DNA of 13,979 nucleotides from Alphaproteobacteria bacterium (GCA_018895795.1 JAHINZ010000240.1:1-13979), one strand, 5' to 3'. Numbered from the stretch's first letter, positions 6,801 to 13,395 are shown. Numbers and translations are program-made. Notes: generated from the letters alone by a model not told the origin.

Positions 6801-8651
6801 TTAGCGCGGCGCGAACGCAATCACATTGTCGCCCAGAGCGGCCGGCGGCTCGGGTTCGGGCGGCGGGGGCGCAGGTTCGGGCGAGGCCGGCGGCTCGGAC
6901 GGTGGGGTCTGGGCCTTCAGCGGGGCCAGCAGCACCGGCAGGCGCACCGAGACGCTGGTGCCCGCGCCCAGCCGGCTCTCGATATGCATCTCGCCGCCGT
7001 GCAGCTTGGCGAAGGCCCGCACCAGCGACAGGCCCAGCCCGGTGCCCATGGCGCGCTGATCGGTTCCGCCGGCCTGCTCGTAGGGACGGCCCAGGCGTTC
7101 CAGATCTTCGGGGCTGATGCCCACGCCGGTGTCGGCGACGATGATCTCCAGCACGCCGTCATAGCCGTCGGCCGTGACCGTCACCTGGCCGCCGCGCGGG
7201 GTGAACTTCAAGGCGTTGGAGATCAGGTTCAGGACGATCTGCTTGAGCGCCCGGCGGTCGGCGTCGACCTCCAGATCGGTGGGCGGCAGCACGCCGCGCA
7301 GCTGCACCCCGGCCCCGTCGGCCTGGACGCGCATCAACCGCATGGCCGCCGTCATCGCCTCGCGGGCGTCGAACACGCCACGCGACAGCTCGAACCGCTC
7401 GGCCTCGATCTTGGACATGTCCAGCACGTCATTGATCAGGTCCAGCAGGTGACCGCCGCTCTCGTGGATCAGCTCGGCGTACTCGCCATAACGGTCGCTG
7501 AGCGGGCCGAACATCCGCGAGCGCATGATGTCGGAAAAGCCCATGATGGCGTTCAGCGGCGTGCGCAGCTCGTGGCTCATATTGGCCAGGAAGCGGGCGC
7601 GGCCGGCGGCCAGGGCCTCGGCGTCGGCGCGGGCCCGGTCCAGGTCGCTTTCCCGGGTGCGCTCGACGGTCACGTCGCGCAGCAGGCCGACCAGCATCAC
7701 CAGCGAGACGCGGCGCAGGTCCAGCGCGACGATCCGGTCGACGCCCAGGGCGGGGTTGAAGGTCAGGCTGGCCTGGCCGTCGCGGAAGGCCTGGGCGATC
7801 GCCGCGCCCACCTTTTGCCGGTCATTGGGCGCGGCGGCGCCGGCCAGGCCGCGATTGACGATGTCGGCGATCGTGACGCCGGGCGGCGGCGCGCCGCGCA
7901 CGGCGGTGATCTTGCCCTTGGGAGTCACCGCCAGGGCCAGTTGCGGCAGGCCGTCGAGCAGCCGATCCAGCGACGCCATTTCGGCGCTGTGGCGCACGTC
8001 GCGCACCCCCACCCGCCGGTGGCTGATCAGCAGGCCGGTCGCCAGGCCCAGCCCGATGGTCGTCAGGGCCAGGAAGCCCAGGATGAAAGCCAGAGGGCCC
8101 GTCGGCGCGGCCGGGGCCAGGCCCGACAGCTGGGTCAGGGCCGCCACGCAGCCGCCGATCATCGACAGGGCCGCGCCTTCCGCCAGGCGGCGCGAGGCGG
8201 TCAGGGTCGAGGCGGCGGCCACCGGGGCCAGGCACCAGGCGCTCATCGCGCCGGACACGCCGCCGGTCAGCACCGCCGCGGCGCATCCGCCCACGGCCCA
8301 CAGCACCAGCAGCAGGGACTGCATCCGACCGTCTTCGCGCGCGGCGTCGCCGGCCAGGGGATAGGAGACCAGGGCGGGAACCGCGCCGGCGATCAGCGCC
8401 GCCCAGATCGGCCAGCCCACGGTCTGGGACAGAAAAGCCGTCGCGCCCGCCGCCAGCAGGATCGCCGCCAGCCAGCCCAGACGCCACACACGCGCGGCGT
8501 CCAGCCCGCGCTTGGGGTGCGCGGGCCGCAAGAACGGGTCCGGGAGCAGTTCGAATTCCAAAAGCGGCCGACTTCCCTGAAGCGCGACGTCATCGACGCC
8601 GACATCAAACCTTAACGCGACTGCGGCCCACGCTCCAGACCGCTCAATCAT
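6801..8651 (-). CDS. divJ: Membrane sensor histidine kinase, DivJ-like
   Basis: A 616-residue sensor kinase. Residues about 58-210 hold roughly six membrane helices with almost no periplasmic loops. A linker or degenerate PAS-like region (225-330) and a coiled stretch (about 330-350) follow. HisKA has the phospho-acceptor H360 in NMSHELRTPLNAIMGFSDIM. The ATPase domain shows the N-box NLISNALKF (475-483), G1 DTGVG (507-511) and G2 GTGLGLSLV (536-544). The tail (580-602) is Pro/Glu-rich and ends NVIAFAPR. Caulobacter DivJ, about 597 residues with phospho-His338 by memory, phosphorylates DivK and PleD at the stalked pole; architecture and length match. PleC is less likely because it has a large periplasmic domain. 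The start is uncertain: the first 30 residues look untypical, and a TTG at codon 31 preceded by GGGAAG is an alternative. Confidence 0.78.
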   Translation of the reverse strand: MIERSGAWAAVALRFDVGVDDVALQGSRPLLEFELLPDPFLRPAHPKRGLDAARVWRLGWLAAILLAAGATAFLSQTVGWPIWAALIAGAVPALVSYPLAGDAAREDGRMQSLLLVLWAVGGCAAAVLTGGVSGAMSAWCLAPVAAASTLTASRRLAEGAALSMIGGCVAALTQLSGLAPAAPTGPLAFILGFLALTTIGLGLATGLLISHRRVGVRDVRHSAEMASLDRLLDGLPQLALAVTPKGKITAVRGAPPPGVTIADIVNRGLAGAAAPNDRQKVGAAIAQAFRDGQASLTFNPALGVDRIVALDLRRVSLVMLVGLLRDVTVERTRESDLDRARADAEALAAGRARFLANMSHELRTPLNAIMGFSDIMRSRMFGPLSDRYGEYAELIHESGGHLLDLINDVLDMSKIEAERFELSRGVFDAREAMTAAMRLMRVQADGAGVQLRGVLPPTDLEVDADRRALKQIVLNLISNALKFTPRGGQVTVTADGYDGVLEIIVADTGVGISPEDLERLGRPYEQAGGTDQRAMGTGLGLSLVRAFAKLHGGEMHIESRLGAGTSVSVRLPVLLAPLKAQTPPSEPPASPEPAPPPPEPEPPAALGDNVIAFAPR

Positions 8652-8759
8652 CGAGCGATCATTCGCCGTGGAGCGCCTGTGGACGGAAACGGAATGGTAA
8701 GCGCAATCGGCCTAGGTTCCGACTGCGAAATGCGGACAGAACGTCCGGGAGCCTAGCCT
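8652..8759. promoter_or_regulatory. Divergent promoter region between the two histidine kinases
   Basis: The 108 nt between the start codons of the DivJ-like and soluble kinases must hold promoters for both, unless the DivJ start is further inside. I see no full CtrA site (TTAA-N7-TTAA). One TTAA half-site lies within the annotated DivJ 5' end near 8612. GGGAG at 8747-8751 is the ribosome binding site of the 8760 gene. Confidence 0.4.
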
Positions 8760-9545
8760 ATGCCTCAGCCCGCGTCCCTCGACGCGCCCCGCCTCGAAGA
8801 CACATCGGCCGCGCGCCGCGCCGCGGTCCTTGAACGTCGACGCGCCGCGCTGGACGACCGCAAGCGGTCGTTCCTGCGCATGGTGAGCCATGAGCTGCGG
8901 ACGCCGCTGAACGCCGTGCTGGGGTTTTCCGAGATCCTGTCGCGCGAACTCTATGGTCCGCTGGGCGCGCCCCAGTATCGCGAATACGCCCAGATCGTGA
9001 ATGACAGCGGCCTCAAGCTGCTGAAGCTGGTCAATCAGATCGTCGAGATCGCGCGCCTTGAAGGCCACGTCACCGACCTGGATCTCGCGCCCGAGGCGTT
9101 GGACGAGGCCATCGAGGATGCGATCGAACAACTTAGGCCCGAGATCGACCAGCGCCAGATCGCCATCGCGGTTCCCGGCGAGGGCGACCTGCCGTCGGTC
9201 CTGGCCGACAGCCGCGGGCTGCGCACCATGCTGGGCAATCTGCTGCAAAACGCCATCACCCATTCGCCGGTCGGCGGCCAGGTCAGCGTGATCGCCCGGG
9301 CGGTGCCGGGCGGCGTGGTCGAGATCGCCATCGCCGACCACGGCGCGGGGGTCGAGCCGGAGGATCTTCCGCGCCTGCTCCGCCCGTTCGAGCAGGGCGG
9401 CTGCGCGCTGACCCGCTCCAGCGAGGGGGCGGGCCTTGGCCTGCCGATCGTCGATTTGCTGGCACGGGCCATGAACGGCGGGTTGCGCCTGACCTCACGG
9501 CCGGGATCGGGCCTGACCGCGCAACTGACCCTGCCCGAAGGCTGA
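8760..9545 (+). CDS. Short soluble histidine kinase (HisKA + HATPase)
   Basis: A 261-residue cytoplasmic kinase with no membrane segment or sensor domain. The N-terminus is a charged helix (about 17-40), followed at once by HisKA with phospho-acceptor H44 in MVSHELRTPLNAVLGFSEIL. The ATPase domain has N-box NLLQNAITHSP, a variant G1 box DHGAG (the usual Thr replaced by His) and G2 EGAGLGLPIV. The HisKA sequence closely resembles that of the divergent DivJ-like kinase, so the pair may be paralogous and share response-regulator partners; that is inference. The start ATG 8760 has GGGAG 8 nt upstream. With no visible input module it may sense through a partner protein. A hairpin and sufE follow on the same strand. 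Confidence 0.9.
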   Translation: MPQPASLDAPRLEDTSAARRAAVLERRRAALDDRKRSFLRMVSHELRTPLNAVLGFSEILSRELYGPLGAPQYREYAQIVNDSGLKLLKLVNQIVEIARLEGHVTDLDLAPEALDEAIEDAIEQLRPEIDQRQIAIAVPGEGDLPSVLADSRGLRTMLGNLLQNAITHSPVGGQVSVIARAVPGGVVEIAIADHGAGVEPEDLPRLLRPFEQGGCALTRSSEGAGLGLPIVDLLARAMNGGLRLTSRPGSGLTAQLTLPEG

Positions 9546-9554
9546 TCGCTTGCC

Positions 9555-9572
9555 AGAGGCCGGCGGGCCTCT
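9555..9572 (+). terminator. Hairpin between the soluble kinase and sufE
   Basis: AGAGGCC (9555-9561) pairs perfectly with GGCCTCT (9566-9572) around a GGCG loop. It begins 9 nt after the kinase stop and is followed only by TTAAG, so it is not a strong intrinsic terminator. sufE starts 12 nt later. It may separate expression of the two genes or stabilise an mRNA end. Confidence 0.4.
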
Positions 9573-9584
9573 TAAGCAGCGGCC

Positions 9585-10010
9585 ATGACACGCCCCATCG
9601 ACGCCGCCCTCGCCGAACTCGTTGATGAGTTCGAACTGCTGGGGGACTGGGAAGAGCGCTATCGGTATGTGATCGAGCTGGGGCGCGACCTGGCGCCCCT
9701 CACCGACGCCGAACGCTCGGCCGCCAACAAGGTGCTCGGCTGCGCCAGCCAGGTCTGGCTGGTCACCCAGCCTCAGGCCGACGGCACGATCCTCTTTCGC
9801 GGCGACAGCGACGCCCACATTGTCAGCGGGCTGATCGCGATCTTGTTGCGGCTCTATTCCGGACGACCAGCGGCGGACATCGCGGCGTTCGACGCCAAGG
9901 CGGCCCTCGACAAGCTGGGCCTGTCGGAAGCTCTGTCCTCACAGCGCTCGAACGGACTCAAGGCGATGGTCGCCCGCATTCAGCGCGACGCCCAGGCGGT
10001 GCTGGGCTAG
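9585..10010 (+). CDS. sufE: SufE-family Fe-S cluster assembly sulfur acceptor
   Basis: A 141-residue cytoplasmic protein of the SufE family. SufE accepts persulfide sulfur from the cysteine desulfurase SufS and stimulates it during Fe-S cluster biogenesis. The conserved core is visible: WEERYRYVIELGRDL (22-36), the active cysteine C53 in KVLGCASQVWL, the GDSDAHIVSGLIAILLRLYS segment, and the C-terminal helix with RSNGLKAMV. Length and the cysteine position (E. coli SufE uses C51) agree with the family. No other suf gene is in the window, so it may act at a distance with the suf operon or with another desulfurase. Ribosome binding before ATG 9585 is weak. Confidence 0.93.
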   Translation: MTRPIDAALAELVDEFELLGDWEERYRYVIELGRDLAPLTDAERSAANKVLGCASQVWLVTQPQADGTILFRGDSDAHIVSGLIAILLRLYSGRPAADIAAFDAKAALDKLGLSEALSSQRSNGLKAMVARIQRDAQAVLG

Positions 10011-10034
10011 ATCGCGCCGAAGGCGTTCGACGGC

Positions 10035-10196
10035 CTAGAAGAAGCCCGCGCGATTACCGATGAACAGGATCGCGATGACCACCAGCACCAACTGGATCAT
10101 CCAGTTCACGGGCGAAGGGATCGGCGACCTCTGAACGATGTAGAGGGCGAGTCCGAGGAGGACCAGGGCGATTAGGATGACGATCAGGATGCTCAT
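10035..10196 (-). CDS. 53-residue two-helix membrane protein (Thivi_2564-like)
   Basis: ATG at 10196 to TAG at 10035-10037 encodes a protein made almost entirely of two membrane helices. The first begins MSILIVILIALVLLGLALYI, the second contains NWMIQLVLVVIAILFIG, and they are joined by the short loop QRSPIPSP. The tail is NRAGFF. Two short helices with a Pro-containing turn and an aliphatic second helix match the small 'Thivi_2564 family' membrane proteins as I remember them; function unknown. It is convergent with sufE (24-nt gap) and divergent from trhO (65-nt gap to its ATG). No strong Shine-Dalgarno is visible, so the evidence is the hydrophobic pattern filling the whole frame. Confidence 0.72.
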   Translation of the reverse strand: MSILIVILIALVLLGLALYIVQRSPIPSPVNWMIQLVLVVIAILFIGNRAGFF

Positions 10197-10261
10197 GTCA
10201 GCTTAACCGCCTACGCGAAACTTGGTTCCGCCCCCGCTTGAGGCTCCGTTCAGAAGCGCCT

Positions 10262-11242
10262 ATGGCCTCGCTCAAGATGACATCCGCCCCTCCAACCTTC
10301 CGCGTGGCCGCCCTCTATCGGTTCACGCGCTTCGCCGATCCGGCCGCCCTGCAGGGGCCGCTGGCCAAGGCCTGTTGCGCGCTGGGGGTCAAGGGCACGC
10401 TGCTGCTGGCCCCCGAGGGGATCAACGGCACCATCGCCGGGACCGACGCGGCGATCGAGGCGGCGCTGGACCACATCCGCGCCCTGCCCGGCTGCGCCGA
10501 TCTCAAGCCCAAGACCGCCTGGGCCGACACCATGCCCTTCCACCGCATGAAGGTGCGGGTGAAGAAGGAGATCGTCACCCTGGGCCTGCCCGATCTGGAT
10601 CCCGTCGCCAAGGCCGGGACCTATGTCGAGCCCGCTGACTGGAACGCCCTGATCGCCGATCCCGACGTGATCGTCATCGACACCCGCAACGACTATGAGG
10701 TCGCCATCGGCGCCTTCGAGCGCGCGGTCGATCCCAAGACCGCCAGCTTCTCGGCCTTTCCCGACTGGTTCCGCGACTACCGCCAGGCTCTGGACGCCCA
10801 GCGCGGGCCCGACGCCCCGCCGCTGAAGGTGGCGATGTATTGCACCGGCGGCATCCGCTGCGAGAAGTCGACGGCCTTCCTGAAGTCGGAGGGCATAGAG
10901 AATGTCTTTCACCTGAAGGGCGGCATCCTCGACTATCTGGAACAGGTGCCCCAGCCGCAAAGCCTGTGGCGCGGCGAATGTTTCGTGTTCGACGAACGGG
11001 TGGCGGTCGGCCACGGTCTGACGCCGGGGACCCACGTGCTGTGCCGGGCCTGCCGACGCCCGCTCAACCCCGCCGACCAGGCCTCGCCGCTCTATGTCGA
11101 GGGCGTCGCCTGCCCGGCCTGCCACGACGCCCGCGACGACCACAGCAAGGCCCGCTACGCCGAACGCCAGCGCCAGGTCGAGCGGGCCCGCGCGCTGGGT
11201 ATCGCGCATATCGGATCCTCCCTGGGCGCTCACGAAGACTGA
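10262..11242 (+). CDS. trhO: tRNA uridine(34) hydroxylase, rhodanese-domain protein
   Basis: TrhO (formerly YceA) makes 5-hydroxyuridine at wobble position 34 of tRNA using oxygen. The protein is 326 residues from ATG 10262. The N-terminal domain shows the hallmark GVKGTLLLAPEGINGTIAG and FHRMKVRVKKEIV. The rhodanese domain follows with VIVIDTRNDYEVAIGAFERA and the catalytic loop CTGGIRCEKST. The C-terminal part has a cysteine cluster (CRACRRPL and CPACHD) likely to bind metal. This order is diagnostic of the family. Start choice: a TTG at 10238 would add 8 residues and an internal ATG at 10277 would remove 5. None has a strong Shine-Dalgarno, so 10262 is the working choice. Confidence 0.92.
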   Translation: MASLKMTSAPPTFRVAALYRFTRFADPAALQGPLAKACCALGVKGTLLLAPEGINGTIAGTDAAIEAALDHIRALPGCADLKPKTAWADTMPFHRMKVRVKKEIVTLGLPDLDPVAKAGTYVEPADWNALIADPDVIVIDTRNDYEVAIGAFERAVDPKTASFSAFPDWFRDYRQALDAQRGPDAPPLKVAMYCTGGIRCEKSTAFLKSEGIENVFHLKGGILDYLEQVPQPQSLWRGECFVFDERVAVGHGLTPGTHVLCRACRRPLNPADQASPLYVEGVACPACHDARDDHSKARYAERQRQVERARALGIAHIGSSLGAHED

Positions 11243-11307
11243 AGCGAGGAAGGATCGTCCGGCGGCCCATCGCGTTATCGGAGGCAACCCCAGCAAGGAG
11301 CCTCCCC

Positions 11308-11616
11308 ATAGTCGCCCATGACGCCCCCTATGGCGCGCCGCCCGCCGCGCCCAAGCCGTCGGGAGCCCCCGGCCGCCTCTCCCAGATGTTCGGTCGCAAG
11401 GCCGAGGTCGCCGAGCCCGTCGCGCCGGCCCCCGACTACGTCCTGACGCCCGACGCGGACGGCAAGATCACCCTGGCCGGCTACAAGATTCCCGTGGCCC
11501 TGGCCCTTCTGGGGGCCGGCGTCGTGGCCGCTCTGCTGATCCATCCCCGCACGCGCGGCCCGGTGCTCGCCACCGCCGCGACGGCCTGGGGCGCGGTTGG
11601 AAAAACCTTCGCCTGA
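11308..11616 (+). CDS. Small single-span membrane protein, apparent ATA start
   Basis: The frame encodes a Pro/Ala-rich head, a motif DYVLTPDADGKITLAGYKIP, one membrane helix VALALLGAGVVAALLI (about 63-78) and a short basic tail (HPRTRGP...WGAVGKTFA). It would be 102 residues if it starts at 11308. I do not recognise the family. No ATG, GTG or TTG occurs in frame between the end of trhO and ATG 11386. However, a perfect AAGGAG (11295-11300) sits 7 nt before an ATA codon, in the same arrangement as AAGGAG plus ATG at the next gene. Either ATA is used, ATG mutated to ATA, or translation begins at ATG 11386 (76 residues) without a good ribosome binding site. It is probably an operon with the 11678 gene, 61 nt downstream. 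Confidence 0.6.
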   Translation: MVAHDAPYGAPPAAPKPSGAPGRLSQMFGRKAEVAEPVAPAPDYVLTPDADGKITLAGYKIPVALALLGAGVVAALLIHPRTRGPVLATAATAWGAVGKTFA

Positions 11617-11677
11617 ACGAAACCGCCTGCCGCCAAACGGCGTTGATTCCACACGATCCCCTTCTCAAGGAGCCCCC

Positions 11678-12130
11678 ATGTCCCATACCAACGAAGACCA
11701 CATCAAGCTGATCAACGGCCTGGTCGAGACCACCATCGACAGCGCCGACGGCTATGCAACCGCCGCCAAGGACGCCGAGGGCCAGCGCTTCAAGACGCTG
11801 TTCGAACAGCGCGCCCAGGAGCGCAGGACGATCGCCACCGAACTTCAGGACGAGGTCCGCCGCCTGGGCGGCGAGCCCAAGGACGACGGCACCATCCTGG
11901 CCGCCGCCCACCGCGCCTTCGTCAATCTGCGCGACAGCCTGTCCAAGGGCGACGAGGCGGTGATCAGCGAGGTCGAGTCCGGCGAGGACTTCATCAAGGG
12001 CAAGTACGAAAAGGCCATGAAGGACACCGATGTCGACGCGGCCACCCGCGCGGTGATCGAAAAGGCCTGGACCTCGGTGAAGTCCGGCCACGACCAGATG
12101 CGCGACATCAAGCACATGATGAAGCACTAG
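11678..12130 (+). CDS. DUF2383 / PA2169-family four-helix-bundle protein
   Basis: A 150-residue helical protein, soluble, with the ferritin-like PA2169 pattern. It begins MSHTNEDHIKLINGLVETTI, has helix 1 with DSADGYATAAKDAE, helix 2 with FEQRAQERRTIATELQDEV, then GGEP, AAAHRAFVNLRDSL, and a last helix DQMRDIKHMMKH. The four-helix arrangement with Glu/His-rich faces suggests possible metal binding, but no function is established for the family. The start ATG 11678 has AAGGAG 5 nt upstream, so upstream in-frame codons are not used. It follows the small membrane protein gene and is followed by two hairpin terminators. Family members often occur with stress or envelope genes, which fits the membrane-protein neighbour; that is inference. 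Confidence 0.88.
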   Translation: MSHTNEDHIKLINGLVETTIDSADGYATAAKDAEGQRFKTLFEQRAQERRTIATELQDEVRRLGGEPKDDGTILAAAHRAFVNLRDSLSKGDEAVISEVESGEDFIKGKYEKAMKDTDVDAATRAVIEKAWTSVKSGHDQMRDIKHMMKH

Positions 12131-12139
12131 ACCTCAAGG

Positions 12140-12186
12140 TTGTCATCCCGGCCGAAGCGCGGCGAAGAGCCGGGATGACAGTTTTT
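12140..12186 (+). terminator. Repeat-family hairpin plus T-run after the DUF2383 gene
   Basis: TGTCATCCCGGC (12141-12152) pairs perfectly with GCCGGGATGACA (12169-12180), a 12-bp stem around a 16-nt loop. GTTTTT follows (12181-12186). The first 35 nt match the left arm of the 6456-6656 repeat with four differences. This member of the dispersed palindrome family appears to serve as the terminator of the operon, starting 10 nt after the stop codon. Confidence 0.8.
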
Positions 12187-12190
12187 CGAG

Positions 12191-12218
12191 GGGCGGGACC
12201 GCGAGGTCCCGCCCTTTT
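12191..12218 (+). terminator. Second intrinsic terminator, 10-bp stem
   Basis: GGGCGGGACC (12191-12200) pairs perfectly with GGTCCCGCCC (12205-12214) around a GCGA tetraloop, followed by TTTT (12215-12218). This is a textbook Rho-independent terminator for plus-strand transcripts and a back-up to the hairpin just before it. On the minus strand no T-run follows, so it is not obviously a terminator for the DUF6456 gene. Confidence 0.8.
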
Positions 12219-12222
12219 GCTT

Positions 12223-12966
12223 TCAGCCCATGTGATAGTGGGCCACCAGCCGTTGCAGGGCCAGTTTCAGCACCGTCTTGCCCGCCCGGCGCGGCAGGCC
12301 CAGAGCGCGCTCCGCCGCCTGCAACGCCGTGCCCGCCAGGCACACCTGTTCGAGGATGCCGCGCAGGCCGGGGCCGGCCGCTTCAAGCGCCCGAGCGATG
12401 CGGTCCTTGGCGAAGCGGGCCCGCTCGGTCGGATCCAGGCCCGGCCCGCGCCCGCCGTCGACCCGGGGCGCGCCGTCCCAGTTCATGGTCAGGCGGCCGA
12501 TCGATCCAGCCCTTTGGAAGTCATCGCGCAGCCGTTCGCCGGCGGCGGCCTCGACCGGGGTCAGCCAGGGTCGTCCCTTGCCGTCGCGCCGTCGCGCCAG
12601 CCAGGCCAGCGGCGACTCGCCCAGATTGGCCTTGAAGGCGACGGGGCCCAATTGCGGCTCCTCGATCACCCGCTCGCCGTCGATCACGCCCGGCCTGCCC
12701 GGCGGCGGCTTGGGCGGCGGCGGCGGCGCGGGGGCCAGGGTCCAGCCGCCCTGGGCGCGCGGTCTCAGCCTGGCCATGCCGACCAGGACCTGAAAGGCCG
12801 CCTCGTCGAGCACCAGCATGGGCCGGCGACGGCGTTGGGGCCCAAAGCGCACGGCGTAGCCCAGGGACGCGGCCTCGATCACCGCGCCGGGTCGCGCCAG
12901 CAGACGCGCCGCGCGACTGGCCACATGCTCGGTGGCCAGATCCGGCCCCGCATCGGTCGCGCTCAT
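12223..12966 (-). CDS. DUF6456 domain-containing protein
   Basis: A 247-residue protein from ATG 12966 (MSATDAGPD...). The N-terminal part is a small domain (about 10-70), then a Pro-rich linker (LAPAPPPPPKPPPGRPG). The C-terminal half carries the DUF6456 signature: SPLAWLARRRDGKGRPWLTP, AGERLRDDFQRA, MNWDGAPR, RFAKDRIARALEAAGPGLRG, VCLAGTALQAAERALGLPRR and VLKLALQRLVAHYHMG. The family is alphaproteobacterial and uncharacterised; the helical C-terminus resembles DNA-binding or phage-packaging-like folds, which is only a guess. ATG 12966 overlaps the stop of the upstream HTH gene (ATGA), the sign of translational coupling, so the much longer open frame reaching 13275 is not used. Since the upstream gene is broken, the original operon promoter may be lost. 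Confidence 0.85.
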   Translation of the reverse strand: MSATDAGPDLATEHVASRAARLLARPGAVIEAASLGYAVRFGPQRRRRPMLVLDEAAFQVLVGMARLRPRAQGGWTLAPAPPPPPKPPPGRPGVIDGERVIEEPQLGPVAFKANLGESPLAWLARRRDGKGRPWLTPVEAAAGERLRDDFQRAGSIGRLTMNWDGAPRVDGGRGPGLDPTERARFAKDRIARALEAAGPGLRGILEQVCLAGTALQAAERALGLPRRAGKTVLKLALQRLVAHYHMG

Positions 12967-13166
12967 TGCGCCCGCCCCAGGATCTGCCGCGGCGCCTGGC
13001 GCAGGCAGTCTTCCAGCGCCGCCATCCGGGCGTCGAAGCCGGCGTCCTCGCGCAGGTCTTCCACCTTGTGACAGGCGTGACCGCAGGTGGTGCGATCGCG
13101 CCCGAAGGCGAAGGCCACCCGGGCCAGCGGCCAGTGGAAGGTGACATGGGTCAGATAGATGGCAGT
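12963..13166 (-). pseudogene. DnaA domain-IV-like HTH gene, 5' half missing
   Basis: The open frame (67 codons, stop TGA 12963-12965) matches the DNA-binding domain IV of DnaA: AIYLTHVTFHWPLARVAFAF, then GRDRTTCGHACHKVEDLRED. The FGRDRTT-HAC pattern equals DnaA's FGGRDHTTVLHAC signature. Stand-alone alphaproteobacterial proteins of this type usually have about 60 more residues before AIYLTHV. Here homology stops at 13161-13163 and an in-frame TAG stands at 13167-13169, with no usable start before the HTH. The gene is therefore truncated at the point where base composition changes. It overlaps the DUF6456 gene by ATGA. The remaining fragment could only be translated from an internal codon. Confidence 0.75.
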
Positions 13167-13305
13167 CTACCCGCACGTTAAGCAGGTAAGCGGAGACAAA
13201 CCACGGCCAGCAAGAACCGCTCACGGTGGCGGTTGGGATATTCCCACATTCACCCGACATGGATTCGAGACACACATGGCCGACTGGCGGGAAGACGAGG
13301 CCTGA
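13159..13305 (+). CDS. Short open frame at the junction, possible gene fragment, 48 residues
   Basis: ATG 13159 to TGA 13303-13305 starts MAVYPHVKQVSGDKPRPART and ends HGFETHMADWREDEA. A TAG lies directly before the ATG and there is no Shine-Dalgarno. It begins exactly where the truncated HTH gene ends, so it may be the 3' remnant of a gene carried by the inserted DNA. The acidic, aromatic-containing end looks protein-like, but I do not recognise it and the frame could be chance. Confidence 0.3.
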   Translation: MAVYPHVKQVSGDKPRPARTAHGGGWDIPTFTRHGFETHMADWREDEA

Positions 13306-13395
13306 GCCAAATTGTCAGCACTTGGTAGCCCACCGGCTTTCCGCGCGCTCAGCATCGTTTATGTAGCCTTGCGAGAGCCCTCAGGGTCCGCGTTC

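Noticed and set aside
6422..7117. A frame starting with a VIPAVAQRSAGTQG-type sequence
   Set aside because: This is the translated palindromic repeat followed by antisense of the kinase, not a gene.
6732..8615. A 627-codon open frame opposite the DivJ-like kinase
   Set aside because: It mirrors a clear kinase, is rich in G/A/R/Q/H as expected for a high-GC antisense shadow, and shows no domain.
10840..11307. Upstream extension of the small membrane protein into trhO
   Set aside because: It lies wholly over trhO in another frame and has shadow composition; the ribosome binding site at 11295 marks the true start region.
12967..13275. N-terminal extension of the DUF6456 protein to 13275
   Set aside because: The frame overlaps the HTH gene out of frame; ATGA overlap at 12963-12966 gives a natural start, and residues before it look unlike protein.
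13240..13280. Possible tRNA T-arm around GGATTCGAGAC, as an integration target
   Set aside because: No paired T-stem, anticodon arm or acceptor stem can be drawn on either strand.
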